Shown piece after piece: positions 17,593-26,072 of a stretch of DNA of 64,000 bases (positions are counted from its first letter, which is position 1; each line of letters begins with the position of its first letter). The translations under genes and the position numbers were made by a program. The notes under the pieces were generated by a model. It did no database searches. It had not been told where the DNA came from and saw only the letters and a list, made by a program, of their open reading frames with translations. Source of the stretch: Granulosicoccus sp964390335 (GTDB taxonomy: Bacteria > Pseudomonadota > Gammaproteobacteria > Granulosicoccales > Granulosicoccaceae); contig CAYMHU010000002.1 of the NCBI GenBank assembly GCA_964390335.1, positions 143,352-207,351 of the forward strand, in the 5' to 3' direction.

Positions 17593-18528
17593 ATGTCTGA
17601 AACGATTCGTATTGCAACCCGACAAAGTCCACTGGCCTTGTGGCAAGCTAACTTTGTTCGCGAGCGGCTGCTTGCACTGCATCCTGAACTAAACATCGAA
17701 CTGCTGCCAATGACCACCAAAGGTGATCGTGAGCAATCAACCTCTCTGGCAAAAATCGGTGGAAAGGGATTATTCCTGAAGGAACTGGAAACAGCGCTAC
17801 TAGACACCTCCGCCGATTTAGCCGTGCATTCGATGAAAGACGTAACCGCGCACATGCCGAAGGGCTTGGAGATAAGCACACTGATTGAACGACATAATCC
17901 GTTAGATGCACTGGTGTCCAATCGATTTTCATCACTTGATCAACTACCTGACCACGCTGTTATTGGTACCTGCAGTCCCAGAAGACAATCTCAGCTATTG
18001 CATTTTAATCCGACGTTTAAGATTGTGGAGTTGCGTGGCAATGTCGGCACCCGCTTAAGTAAACTGGACGCTGGAAAATTTGATGCCACTTTACTTGCGT
18101 GCGCTGGCTTGGAACGGCTTGGTTTGCAAAGTCGAATCGCGCAGGCAATTCCAGCAAAACAGTGTTTACCTGCTGTAACCCAAGGCACAATCGGTATAGA
18201 AATCCGGTCTAACGATACACGTATGAAAGCACTGCTTAAACCACTGAACCATAGACCCACTGCGGTAAGAACCATCGCAGAGCGTGCCTTTAGCGCCCGA
18301 TTGAACGGTGGGTGTTCTGCGCCTATCGCCGCGTTCGCGCGCGTTGATGGTGACCGGGTTGAAATGAGCGCACGCGTGATTTCGTTGGACGGCGCGAGCT
18401 TATTGCATGCATCTAAGTCAGCCGTATTAAATGACGCACAAAAACTGGGAACCCAATTAGCCATTGATCTGCTGGAGCAAGGAGCACAAGAGATTTTAGA
18501 CAATGCCGACCATGCTTTAATAGCATGA
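17593..18528 (+). CDS. hemC: Porphobilinogen deaminase (hydroxymethylbilane synthase)
   Basis: Condenses four porphobilinogens into hydroxymethylbilane in tetrapyrrole synthesis. Seen: RIATRQSPLALWQA at the N-terminus, the KGLFLKELETALL and DLAVHSMKDV substrate-binding segments, GTCSPRRQSQ, ELRGNVGTRLSKL, and LNGGCSAPIAAFA, whose Cys carries the dipyrromethane cofactor. 311 aa, complete. It lies between crtC and bciA in a single + strand run. hemC is usually elsewhere in the genome, so its presence in the PGC is unusual and may represent a dedicated copy that raises flux to bacteriochlorophyll. Confidence 0.95.
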   Translation: MSETIRIATRQSPLALWQANFVRERLLALHPELNIELLPMTTKGDREQSTSLAKIGGKGLFLKELETALLDTSADLAVHSMKDVTAHMPKGLEISTLIERHNPLDALVSNRFSSLDQLPDHAVIGTCSPRRQSQLLHFNPTFKIVELRGNVGTRLSKLDAGKFDATLLACAGLERLGLQSRIAQAIPAKQCLPAVTQGTIGIEIRSNDTRMKALLKPLNHRPTAVRTIAERAFSARLNGGCSAPIAAFARVDGDRVEMSARVISLDGASLLHASKSAVLNDAQKLGTQLAIDLLEQGAQEILDNADHALIA

Positions 18529-18578
18529 CACAGCACACAGCGCCAATAGGGATACGCGCCTAGGCGCTTAATTGCACT

Positions 18579-19604
18579 ATGAGTGATACTAGCGCAATCA
18601 ACGACACTAAGTCAGACCTGCGCGTGCTCGTATTAGGTGGAACCGGGACTGCAGGCAGTGCGACCGTGCGAGCATTGCAACGCGCTGGTTATACGGTGAC
18701 TTGTCTCGTGCGAACCAGCGAGCCTGAGTCAAGTCTTGAGCTCATAAGGCAACGAGCAGCAATTCCCGGCAGCGTTAACGTGCATGCATGCAACGTGACC
18801 GAGCCATTGTCATTGCGTAATAAGGGGTTTAAAACCGGGAAATATGACGTACTGGTTTCGTGCCTTGCGTCGAGAACGGGCGCTTCGGACGACGCCTGGT
18901 TAATCGATTATCAAACTCATAGTCAGGCATTGGCGCTTGCAAAGGAATTCGGTGTTGCACAGTTTATTTTGTTGTCAGCCTTGTGCGTGCAAAAACCATT
19001 ACTCGATTTTCAACATGCGAAGCGCAAGTTTGAAAAAGAGCTGATTGGCTCTGATCTCACCTACTCGATCGTCCGCCCAACAGCTTTTTTTAAATCATTG
19101 TCCGGTCAAGTTGAACGCGTACGTCGTGGCAAACCCTTTCTGGTGTTTGGCGATGGCAAATTGACCTCGTGCAAACCCATCAGTGACGACGACTTGGGAG
19201 ACTACATCACATCGTGCATTGTCGACACGGACAAACACAATAAAATCCTGCCGATTGGTGGACCGGGCCCTGCCATTACCCCACTCGAACAAGGAGAGTA
19301 TTTGTTTCGAGCAATGCAGAAGGAACCACAATTTCGTCATGTTCCTATCAATGTGCTAGATGGCACGATTCGGCTTCTGCGGTTATTTGGGCGTTTTAAT
19401 AAAACCTGCTCAGCAAAAGCCGAGTTGGCAAGCATTGGCCGATACTATGCGACAGAATCAATGTTGGTGCTGAATCAGGCCACCGGGCAGTACGATGAAG
19501 ACAACACGCCCTCGTTCGGAGCGGACACACTGCAAGCGTATTACGACAAACTGATTAATGGCTCCGAAACAGTGAAGCTAAATGAACATACCGTGTTTGA
19601 TTAA
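18579..19604 (+). CDS. bciA: Divinyl chlorophyllide a 8-vinyl reductase (BciA type)
   Basis: NADPH-dependent atypical short-chain reductase that reduces the C8 vinyl group of divinyl (proto)chlorophyllide. Seen: the glycine-rich Rossmann start LVLGGTGTAGSATVRAL (about residues 16-32), CLASRTGASDDAW, FILLSALCVQKPLLDFQHAK, YSIVRPTAFFKSLSGQ and VFGDGKLTSCKPISDDDL, all typical of BciA. 341 aa. The unrelated iron-sulfur BciB is not seen. In organisms with COR of the BChl a type, COR itself may also reduce the 8-vinyl group, so BciA may be partly redundant. Its stop overlaps, by convergence, that of the hydrolase on the other strand. Confidence 0.9.
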   Translation: MSDTSAINDTKSDLRVLVLGGTGTAGSATVRALQRAGYTVTCLVRTSEPESSLELIRQRAAIPGSVNVHACNVTEPLSLRNKGFKTGKYDVLVSCLASRTGASDDAWLIDYQTHSQALALAKEFGVAQFILLSALCVQKPLLDFQHAKRKFEKELIGSDLTYSIVRPTAFFKSLSGQVERVRRGKPFLVFGDGKLTSCKPISDDDLGDYITSCIVDTDKHNKILPIGGPGPAITPLEQGEYLFRAMQKEPQFRHVPINVLDGTIRLLRLFGRFNKTCSAKAELASIGRYYATESMLVLNQATGQYDEDNTPSFGADTLQAYYDKLINGSETVKLNEHTVFD

Positions 19605-20440
19605 CTACTCGAATTGTTTAACTCTGCGACGATACGAACCACCTTGTCGATAATCAATTCTCTGTTGGACTTATTAGTCGCTAAGGTAATTCCGCGACCG
19701 CACAATTGTTTGCACAGCCAATCGGTAGGTGATTCAAAATCACAATGACTCGCGTTGGCAAAATCCGCAACTTCCACCTGTTTAAATTCCTCAAGGATCT
19801 TGGTTGCGGCTGCTTGGCGATTGCAAGCGGAAGGCGCACCAGTTAACGCATAGACGGTTAAGTCCTCCGCATTAATAAGCGATCGTTGTACCAACCCAGC
19901 TGCATCCACTAAATCAAGCAAAATAACTGCAACTGTCGAGTCGTCTTGTTCAGCTGCGACTAGCGCTGCCAACGCACCGGCTGAAAACCCGGCGTACACT
20001 GGTTTACGCACGGCTATGTGTTTTGTCAACAACGTCATATCATGTGCGTTTTTTTCGTGATTACCTTTTACTAAGCTCATGTTACAAAAATGGAGCGTAA
20101 CAACCGGGACACCAAAATCAGCGACTGCACGCGCAAGCCCTGCCATGTTGGATTGGTCGCGCAAAAAACCATGGCCGAGAATCAAGGTAAGCTCGCCCTT
20201 AACATTGCGCGGTAGATAATGTGTGAAGTGGATGGTGCACCCGGTGGCTGAAGCCAGCATCCCTTTGTCAAGTCGGTAGCGTTGGTTGTCGCTATCGATG
20301 GATTTCGTGTTGGATACAGTGCCTGCACAGCCACTACAGAGAAGTACTAAGCCAACACAGTGCAACAACCACCAGTTAAGATACTTTTTTGTTGCGAGTT
20401 CAGGCTTTATTCCGGTTGTCAATTCAGTCGTCAGATGCAT
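19601..20440 (-). CDS. Alpha/beta-hydrolase-like lipoprotein at the end of the superoperon
   Basis: A predicted outer-envelope lipoprotein: hydrophobic lead WWLLHCVGLVLLCSGC with a lipobox LCSGC, then an alpha/beta-hydrolase fold. Seen: oxyanion-type LILGHGFLRD, the nucleophile elbow GFSAGALAA with Ser in GxSxG, an acid candidate in AVILLDLVDAAG, and a histidine in NASHCDFESP. ATG at 20440 is preferred over an upstream GTG (20449); its start overlaps the small orf52. It is the last gene of the bchF-to-crtB operon, which suggests a photosynthesis link such as pigment or lipid ester turnover, but no specific substrate can be assigned. It is distinct from BchO. Confidence 0.7.
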   Translation of the reverse strand: MHLTTELTTGIKPELATKKYLNWWLLHCVGLVLLCSGCAGTVSNTKSIDSDNQRYRLDKGMLASATGCTIHFTHYLPRNVKGELTLILGHGFLRDQSNMAGLARAVADFGVPVVTLHFCNMSLVKGNHEKNAHDMTLLTKHIAVRKPVYAGFSAGALAALVAAEQDDSTVAVILLDLVDAAGLVQRSLINAEDLTVYALTGAPSACNRQAAATKILEEFKQVEVADFANASHCDFESPTDWLCKQLCGRGITLATNKSNRELIIDKVVRIVAELNNSSS

Positions 20441-20582
20441 CGCTATCACCCGGCGCCTTGTGTTGTTTCTTTTTTAAATCTCGTTTTTCACTGAGTCTTT
20501 TGACAGAAACATATTCGTATGCAATCCAAGCCAACAAAATGCCTGCAATCAGCAGGAATTCTATTAAAAACAGATGACTCAA
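20424..20582 (-). CDS. 52-residue single-helix membrane peptide coupled to crtB (orf52)
   Basis: A small gene opening with TTG that shares its bases with the crtB stop (TTGA), so translation is probably coupled. The product starts MSHLFLIEFLLIAG, continues as one hydrophobic helix to WIAYEYV (about residues 4-25), then a strongly basic stretch (VKRLSEKRDLKKKQHK) and an acidic end (GDSDASDD). This is the layout of an N-out, C-in one-pass membrane peptide. It ends inside the start of the lipoprotein gene. I do not recognise a family. The tight packing at both ends and a sensible topology argue for a real gene. Confidence 0.62.
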   Translation of the reverse strand: MSHLFLIEFLLIAGILLAWIAYEYVSVKRLSEKRDLKKKQHKAPGDSDASDD

Positions 20583-21760
20583 CGTCGGATGACACCTGTG
20601 TAGCCATAGGGCAGTTTACCGGATCCTGCGCGAAGTTCATGACGGCTTGCATGTTCGAGTCGATCGATGATTTTAAGCACAGCCACCATCTCATCACCCG
20701 TGGTGGTCGGCTGCTCTACTAATCCGCGATACACCCGTACTGGTTGCGCCGGAGCCGATTCGACCACAGCATCAACCAGGAACGCTGTTTCAGGTGATGG
20801 TGGTAATAACAAGTGTTGCTCGCTGACACGTGAAGGTGCTCGCCAGTGTCGGGCGATTAATGCTAGTTTGCCCGTTAGCGGCACAAACGCACGATAGTCG
20901 ATGACATCGTAATTAGCGCGCGCAATTTCATGTCCAATGTTTGCATACAAATGCCTCGCCATTCGAATACCGCGCTGACAATCGCGTGGCAGCATCGCAA
21001 TGCCACTATCTGCTTGCGAATAGAGTTGTGATGCTCGATGCAAAACTCGCATGATAACCAATTGCAAACCATTGGCAGACTGAGGTTCGAGCAATTGGTC
21101 CGGACTGACACCTGCTTCGGCCAACCAATCCAGCGGCAGATAACAGCGCCCTGATCTGGCATCTTCGCCAACGTCTCGACAGATATTGGTCAGCTGCATT
21201 GCCACCCCTAAGTCACACGCACGGGCTACAGTTTGTTTGTCGCGAATACCCATGAGGATCGCCATCATTGCGCCCACTGTTCCCGCTACTCTGGCACCGT
21301 AACTCTCGACTTCGGATAAGTTTGCATACGTTCGGCTATCGGCATCCCAGCAAAACCCCTCGACCAATGCATCGAGCAGCGATCGAGGCAGATCATAATG
21401 TTTAACCACCGCTCGCAACGCACGATCACTGGGTTCGATCAATGGCTCATGACCAAACACACGTTCAATGCGTGCCTGCACCATCTGTAATGCCAGGGGC
21501 TGATCTGTACCGTGATCCACTAGATCATCGGCTTCGCGACAAAACGCATACAACGCCGTTGCTGCATTACGCACTTGCGCTGGCAGTAAATGACTGGCCG
21601 CCAGAAACGATTTCGACCCGTTGTTTAACGCACGTCGACAATGGTGCAAATCGGTGTTTGACAAAGGTATCGATGCATCCAGCGAGTCGCTCGCCGTATT
21701 GTAACCGGAGTTCACCTGTGATGCTTTGGCTATCCCGTGCTCTGTGTTGGATACACTCAT
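20579..21760 (-). CDS. crtB: Phytoene synthase CrtB
   Basis: Head-to-head condensation of two GGPP to phytoene. Seen: SKSFLAASHLLPAQVR, the first aspartate motif in AFCREADDLVDHG, the second in LTNICRDVGEDARSGRCYLP, and YANIGHEIARANYDV. At 393 aa it is longer than the usual 310-350, with an N-terminal lead of about 45 residues and a long C-terminal tail (after LLLPPSPETAFLVDAVVE). The start at 21760 overlaps the bchO stop in ATGA. It is separate from crtI and crtE, so carotenoid genes are spread over four operons in this cluster. Confidence 0.93.
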   Translation of the reverse strand: MSVSNTEHGIAKASQVNSGYNTASDSLDASIPLSNTDLHHCRRALNNGSKSFLAASHLLPAQVRNAATALYAFCREADDLVDHGTDQPLALQMVQARIERVFGHEPLIEPSDRALRAVVKHYDLPRSLLDALVEGFCWDADSRTYANLSEVESYGARVAGTVGAMMAILMGIRDKQTVARACDLGVAMQLTNICRDVGEDARSGRCYLPLDWLAEAGVSPDQLLEPQSANGLQLVIMRVLHRASQLYSQADSGIAMLPRDCQRGIRMARHLYANIGHEIARANYDVIDYRAFVPLTGKLALIARHWRAPSRVSEQHLLLPPSPETAFLVDAVVESAPAQPVRVYRGLVEQPTTTGDEMVAVLKIIDRLEHASRHELRAGSGKLPYGYTGVIRR

Positions 21761-22677
21761 GATTGAAAGTCCCTTGTTTGGATAGTTGTTTTGAACTGCT
21801 CTGGCGCTGCTGTTCCGGGTTGCGCCCGTTCTCGAAGTAACGCATCAAACAGCATGGGCGCTTCTTCATGAGCAAGATGACCCAATGCTGGCAATTCAGT
21901 TAACGTACTAAATGCTAAACGGGTATTGAGTTGGGTGCATTGGCTTGGAGGCACCGTTTTATCCATCAAACCAATGACCAAGTGCAAGGGTATGTGCATT
22001 GATGGCAAACGATGCGCAAACTCGTGAAGATTCCAATGCGCCATCATTTTCAATGCGCCACTGACGTGCTTTTTATCGCTTAGCAGTCGTTGATAGTATT
22101 GACGCCCTTCATCATCAATCACCGATCCTGTGTCATTGATCAATCGGGATGTAATATCGCCTTCAACTGCTCTCCAACGGACTAAGCTGGGTATCATGCT
22201 GCTGCTAGCCATCAGTTGGGCCAATGGCGAAAACAGTTGGCCAGCCAAACCGCGAAACGGCACTAATGCACCATTAATACTGATGACACATTGAGGCACA
22301 GTGTGCTGATCAAGTACCATCTGGCAAGCAATCGCAGCACCGGCTGAATGACCCACTATAAAATCAGGCTGGATATCAAGTTCTGAGAGCAGTAGCGCAA
22401 TGCTATTGCTCATACCGATCAATGACATGTTGGCATCATCGGGCAAAGCAGTGAATCGATGTCCGGGTAAATCGCACATCACAACACGATAGTGCGAGCT
22501 TAAGCGCTGAGCCAACGCGCGCCACGAATGGGTTGATGAACCAGTACCGTGCAGCAGACACATAACCGGCCCTTCGCCCAATATCTGCACGTGCCACTGC
22601 ATGCAACCAACACGCACGAACTGGCTGAACTCAGACAATGGCCAATCATGCAGTGGTTCGCGCTGAACGACACTCAT
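21757..22677 (-). CDS. bchO: Magnesium chelatase accessory protein BchO
   Basis: Alpha/beta-hydrolase fold protein that always travels with bchI and bchD and is thought to assist magnesium chelation. Seen: MHVQILGEGPVMCLLHGTGSSTHSWR-type N-terminus (residues about 27-53), nucleophile elbow VGHSAGAAIACQM, an acid in VIGLMDKTVPPSQ and the final His in LPALGHLAHEEAP. 306 aa. Overlaps bchD by 4 nt (ATGA) and crtB by 4 nt. The catalytic triad looks complete, though enzymatic activity of BchO has not been defined for the family. Confidence 0.9.
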   Translation of the reverse strand: MSVVQREPLHDWPLSEFSQFVRVGCMQWHVQILGEGPVMCLLHGTGSSTHSWRALAQRLSSHYRVVMCDLPGHRFTALPDDANMSLIGMSNSIALLLSELDIQPDFIVGHSAGAAIACQMVLDQHTVPQCVISINGALVPFRGLAGQLFSPLAQLMASSSMIPSLVRWRAVEGDITSRLINDTGSVIDDEGRQYYQRLLSDKKHVSGALKMMAHWNLHEFAHRLPSMHIPLHLVIGLMDKTVPPSQCTQLNTRLAFSTLTELPALGHLAHEEAPMLFDALLRERAQPGTAAPEQFKTTIQTRDFQS

Positions 22678-24629
22678 GACGCGAGCGCTGCATCGGTTGT
22701 TGCCGACTTGGCCGCAAGCACCGCGGCGCTAATACTGGCGGCATTGGCTTTGGGTAAAGCGAGATATTGACCTCCCATAGCCGCAGCGAGTTTGCCGGCC
22801 AGTGGCGTGACCCGTGTAGCGATATCAATCACGAGTGATTGCATACCCATCGCACGTAGCGCTTGCGCACTCGCAATGGATTGCTGGGACGCACGCGCTC
22901 GTCCGCCAATTCCATCGCGATCCACATTCGCCCGCCCGTCAGTTAGCAAACATAACATGGGCGTGTGTCCGGCTTTACGAATACCGACACCGAGTTCTTT
23001 GACTAATTCCAGTGCCGACGGTAACGGAGTACCTCCGCCGGAAGGGAAACGCGCCAGCTCGCGTCGCGCGCGAACCAACGATCGAGTTGGTGGCAACACC
23101 AGCGTCGCCTGAGCGCCCTGGAAAACAACCAGCGCGACCTGATCGCGACGCTCATAACATTCGGTCAGTAAACGCTCCACCGCACCTTTAGCTTCAGCCA
23201 AACGGTGCGCTGCTGCAGAACCGGATGCATCGACAGCAAACACAACCACCGTGTGCGCAGCCTGTTTATATCGGGATGCACGTAAGTCTTGTGGGTAGAT
23301 GATCGGACGGGTAAGCGCTTGTTCACGTTGTCGCTGCGACTGCCAAGGTGTTGCCTCGCGCAAAGTTGCTAACATATTGATACGTTGGCCGCTGCCCGCC
23401 CGGTAACGATCAATACCAACCAAACGGCCACGTTGAGCCTTGTGTACCTGACGACCCGTTCGACCACCGGCCTGCTGTCTGGAAAAGGCGTTGCGCTGAG
23501 TGTTGGCTATTGCACTGAGTAACTTCTCTGGCAACGTAACAAGCATTGATTCTTGTTCAGGTTCAGGCTGTTGCTCGGTGCTGCGAGCATGTTGATCAAC
23601 ATCATCCACACTATCGGTTTCTGTTTGCGTTGGATCTTTTTGTGCGTCGTTGCTGTCGTCCGTTACCGAATCAGGTTCGGCTTGATTATCTGGATTGGCA
23701 TTGTCTTCAAGTTGCTGTGGCTGAATCGATGCTGCGCGCCATGCTAAACACAGGTTCATTGCCACACCGATATCTACATCATTGGCTGTAGTTCGCCCAG
23801 CCAGTGTTGCGCTGGCCCGTGCCACTCGAGCACATTGCAACGTTGCGCGCATGGAATCAATGCCGTGATCGCGAGCAGCCAAACACACAGCCTGTACCTG
23901 CTCAACAGTGAGTTGTGCCGAACGATGTAGCGCTGCACGAACAACCCGTGAGCAGTGTTCTACGTCTAACGCAAAACCTGCGGCCATTTGCGCGTCAAAC
24001 AATGTATCGTCGAACAATTGGGCGTCCAGGTTTCGGTCATCAAGCAATTTATCGTTAAGCAAAGTGTCGCCGTGGATAGCACTGGCGTGTACCGGCATAA
24101 CACAAAATGCCAGTCGATCAATTAGCGCAAGACTCACGTTGCCTGCTTCTTCCTCATGCACATTGGCGATCACACAGACTCTGGCTGGCGTGCCATTGAT
24201 CTGTCCTGAATCCAGCGCCTGACACAGTGCGTGTAGATTCTCTGCTGGCTGACGTTCCGGCGAAGGCAAAATCAACAGTGATTGATCGGCACGTGACAAC
24301 ACGCTGTGGTAATGCATTGGTTGGCCTTGCAACAACGTGTTCATGACATCGATGCCACCCGTGAGTTGCTCGTAACCACAGTTCAAAGGTAAACGCTGCG
24401 GTTCGGTGAGTTGATTACAGGCTAAACGTAATGCGGTTAAGCGAGTTACCCAGGTTGAAGCAGCATCAATATCGGTACTGTCGAGCAACGCACCGCCAAG
24501 CTGATGACCGTCCAACGCAAGCAGCACCATACATTGATTTTCAGGAGCCAGCGCCGAGAGCTCCAACGTGTATTCGTGTGCAGTCACTGTTTCAGGCGCA
24601 GCTGATTTAGTCTCAGGCAGCGTCTGCAT
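22674..24629 (-). CDS. bchD: Magnesium chelatase subunit D
   Basis: AAA+-like and von Willebrand A (integrin I) subunit of Mg-chelatase, forming a double hexamer with BchI that drives insertion of Mg into protoporphyrin IX by BchH. Seen: a degenerate AAA+ half (residues 1 to about 290), an acidic linker of about 60 residues rich in D, E, Q and T (around EDNANPDNQAEPD), a basic stretch around QQAGGRTGRQVHKAQRGR, and the MIDAS motif FAVDASGSAAAHRLAEAKG with CLLTDGRAN. 651 aa. Overlaps bchI at its start by 17 nt. Confidence 0.95.
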   Translation of the reverse strand: MQTLPETKSAAPETVTAHEYTLELSALAPENQCMVLLALDGHQLGGALLDSTDIDAASTWVTRLTALRLACNQLTEPQRLPLNCGYEQLTGGIDVMNTLLQGQPMHYHSVLSRADQSLLILPSPERQPAENLHALCQALDSGQINGTPARVCVIANVHEEEAGNVSLALIDRLAFCVMPVHASAIHGDTLLNDKLLDDRNLDAQLFDDTLFDAQMAAGFALDVEHCSRVVRAALHRSAQLTVEQVQAVCLAARDHGIDSMRATLQCARVARASATLAGRTTANDVDIGVAMNLCLAWRAASIQPQQLEDNANPDNQAEPDSVTDDSNDAQKDPTQTETDSVDDVDQHARSTEQQPEPEQESMLVTLPEKLLSAIANTQRNAFSRQQAGGRTGRQVHKAQRGRLVGIDRYRAGSGQRINMLATLREATPWQSQRQREQALTRPIIYPQDLRASRYKQAAHTVVVFAVDASGSAAAHRLAEAKGAVERLLTECYERRDQVALVVFQGAQATLVLPPTRSLVRARRELARFPSGGGTPLPSALELVKELGVGIRKAGHTPMLCLLTDGRANVDRDGIGGRARASQQSIASAQALRAMGMQSLVIDIATRVTPLAGKLAAAMGGQYLALPKANAASISAAVLAAKSATTDAALAS

Positions 24630-25644
24630 TGAACAACTCGCTCAGCACCCGTTCCACGCGCGCTGATGAACCGGATTCATCCAATGGGTCGCGACGCAGT
24701 CTGTGTCGCAGCGTCATACTGGCTACCTGAATCACGTGTTTTGTTGCAACAGTCGGCTCACCTTGCAACGCGGCGAGCGCGCGCGCAGCGCGCAATAAGG
24801 TTAAGTCACCGCGCAAGCCATCAGTACCCAGACGCACACACAGTTGCGAGATCGACTCGCGTATATCGCCTGGCAGGCTAACGCTTGATAAGGCTTTACG
24901 TGCACGCACGATGCGCCGTTGAATTTTCTTGTCTTCTTTTTGCCATTGTTTAACGAAACCAACCGGATCGCGATCAAACTCATCGCGCCGGGTGACTACC
25001 ATCATGCGTTGTTCGATGTCGGTCGGTGTGCTGACTTCTACACTCAGTCCAAATCGATCGAGCAGTTGCGGGCGCAGTTCACCTTCTTCCGGATTGCCAC
25101 TGCCAATCAATACAAACCTGGCATCGTGCCGTTCGCTGATGCCGTCACGTTCCACAACATTAACACCCGATGCAGCAACGTCTAGTAAGACATCAACAAT
25201 GTGATCTTCGAGTAAATTGACTTCATCTACATACAGATAACCACGATGGGCATCGGCGAGTAACCCGGGTTTAAATCGCTTCTTCCCGGTGCTCAATGCA
25301 TACTCAATATCGAATGCGCCAACAACTCGATCTTCTGTGGCACCCAATGGCAGATCAATGACCGGCACAGCACGTTCAATGGATTCGACGCGTCCGTCCA
25401 GCGCGTGACAACCGGCACACGTACAGTGTTTTGCGGCGTCAGGTGTTGCGTTATATTGGCATCCGTTAACCGATTGCATCGAGGGTAGCAATGCCGCCAA
25501 GGCACGAATCGCCGTTGATTTACCGGTGCCGCGATCACCAAGAATCAGTACGCCACCCACTGACGGGTCGACCGCGGTAATTAGCAGCGATTGCTTCACT
25601 TCATCCTGACCGACCACCGCCGAAAATGGATACGTTGCTTGCAT
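24613..25644 (-). CDS. bchI: Magnesium chelatase ATPase subunit I
   Basis: AAA+ ATPase motor of Mg-chelatase. Seen: FSAVVGQDEVKQSLL, Walker A GDRGTGKSTAIRAL, an insertion with CQYNATPDAAKHCTCAGC, the DLPLGATEDRVVG hairpin, Walker B YLYVDEVNLLEDHIVD, sensor 1 LIGSGNPEEGELRPQLLDRFG and the arginine finger region. The frame opens at 25668 but MQATYPFSAVVG at 25644 has a TTGGAG ribosome site 5 nt upstream and fits the family start, giving 343 aa. First of bchIDO; orf93 and hemA precede it in the same direction. Confidence 0.95.
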   Translation of the reverse strand: MQATYPFSAVVGQDEVKQSLLITAVDPSVGGVLILGDRGTGKSTAIRALAALLPSMQSVNGCQYNATPDAAKHCTCAGCHALDGRVESIERAVPVIDLPLGATEDRVVGAFDIEYALSTGKKRFKPGLLADAHRGYLYVDEVNLLEDHIVDVLLDVAASGVNVVERDGISERHDARFVLIGSGNPEEGELRPQLLDRFGLSVEVSTPTDIEQRMMVVTRRDEFDRDPVGFVKQWQKEDKKIQRRIVRARKALSSVSLPGDIRESISQLCVRLGTDGLRGDLTLLRAARALAALQGEPTVATKHVIQVASMTLRHRLRRDPLDESGSSARVERVLSELFNADAA

Positions 25645-25661
25645 GTAAACTCCAACTGACA
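25644..25661. promoter_or_regulatory. Possible PpsR dyad over the bchI ribosome site
   Basis: TGT-N12-ACA match (on the coding strand TGTCAGTTGGAGTTTACA), touching the bchI start codon and containing its Shine-Dalgarno. The left arm has the TGTCA form found at other sites, and a second inverted TTGACA lies just upstream. Because the motif overlaps a ribosome site, it may be coincidence. It could instead mark an internal PpsR-controlled promoter for bchIDO-crtB. No -10 box in good register is evident. Confidence 0.3.
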
Positions 25662-25750
25662 TTGTCAACTCGACTCAGTCTTGATTCAATTAATTAAAGT
25701 CCACCCTTAATTTACGATTAATTTGCGCCCACTCGATAAATATCAACAGT

Positions 25751-26032
25751 TCAGTCATCGCATAACTCGAGAAGATCATACAAATACCACGACAACAACA
25801 GCAATAGCGTGCCAACCACACTCAGCACCTGCAGCATTGGTGAGAACCTGAATACATACAACAAGGCGGCTATCAAACCGATAAGCAGCAAACCGACCAG
25901 ACGTGCGTTGAGCATCGCCATACGCGCGCGGCGCCTATCACCCTCTACCTCGTGCGCATCGAGCTCCTCCATCGTCTCGTAGTAGTAGATGTCGCCTTGC
26001 ACCGGCGTTATTGTTGTGTTGATTTTATTCAC
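25751..26032 (-). CDS. Two-helix membrane protein between hemA and bchI (orf93)
   Basis: I do not recognise this 93-aa protein. A soluble N-terminal part of about 42 residues holds a tyrosine/acidic cluster (DIYYYETMEELDAHEVEGDRR in two adjoining pieces), then an RRRARMAML basic stretch, and two membrane helices at about 46-63 and 68-87. The C-terminus is acidic (DLLELCDD). It lies 40 nt after hemA and about 106 nt before bchI, all same strand. Its fixed place between ALA synthase and Mg-chelatase suggests a PGC-specific role, for example in tethering tetrapyrrole enzymes to the membrane, but this is speculation. Confidence 0.62.
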   Translation of the reverse strand: MNKINTTITPVQGDIYYYETMEELDAHEVEGDRRRARMAMLNARLVGLLLIGLIAALLYVFRFSPMLQVLSVVGTLLLLLSWYLYDLLELCDD

Positions 26033-26072
26033 CTGTTCCCCTTTGCTGTTCCCCTTCGCGCTGTAATCACCG

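Noticed and set aside
21442..21762. Long + strand frames opposite crtB, bchD and other genes
   Set aside because: They lie fully inside strong coding genes on the other strand, have no ribosome sites and unnatural protein composition; they are mirror frames.
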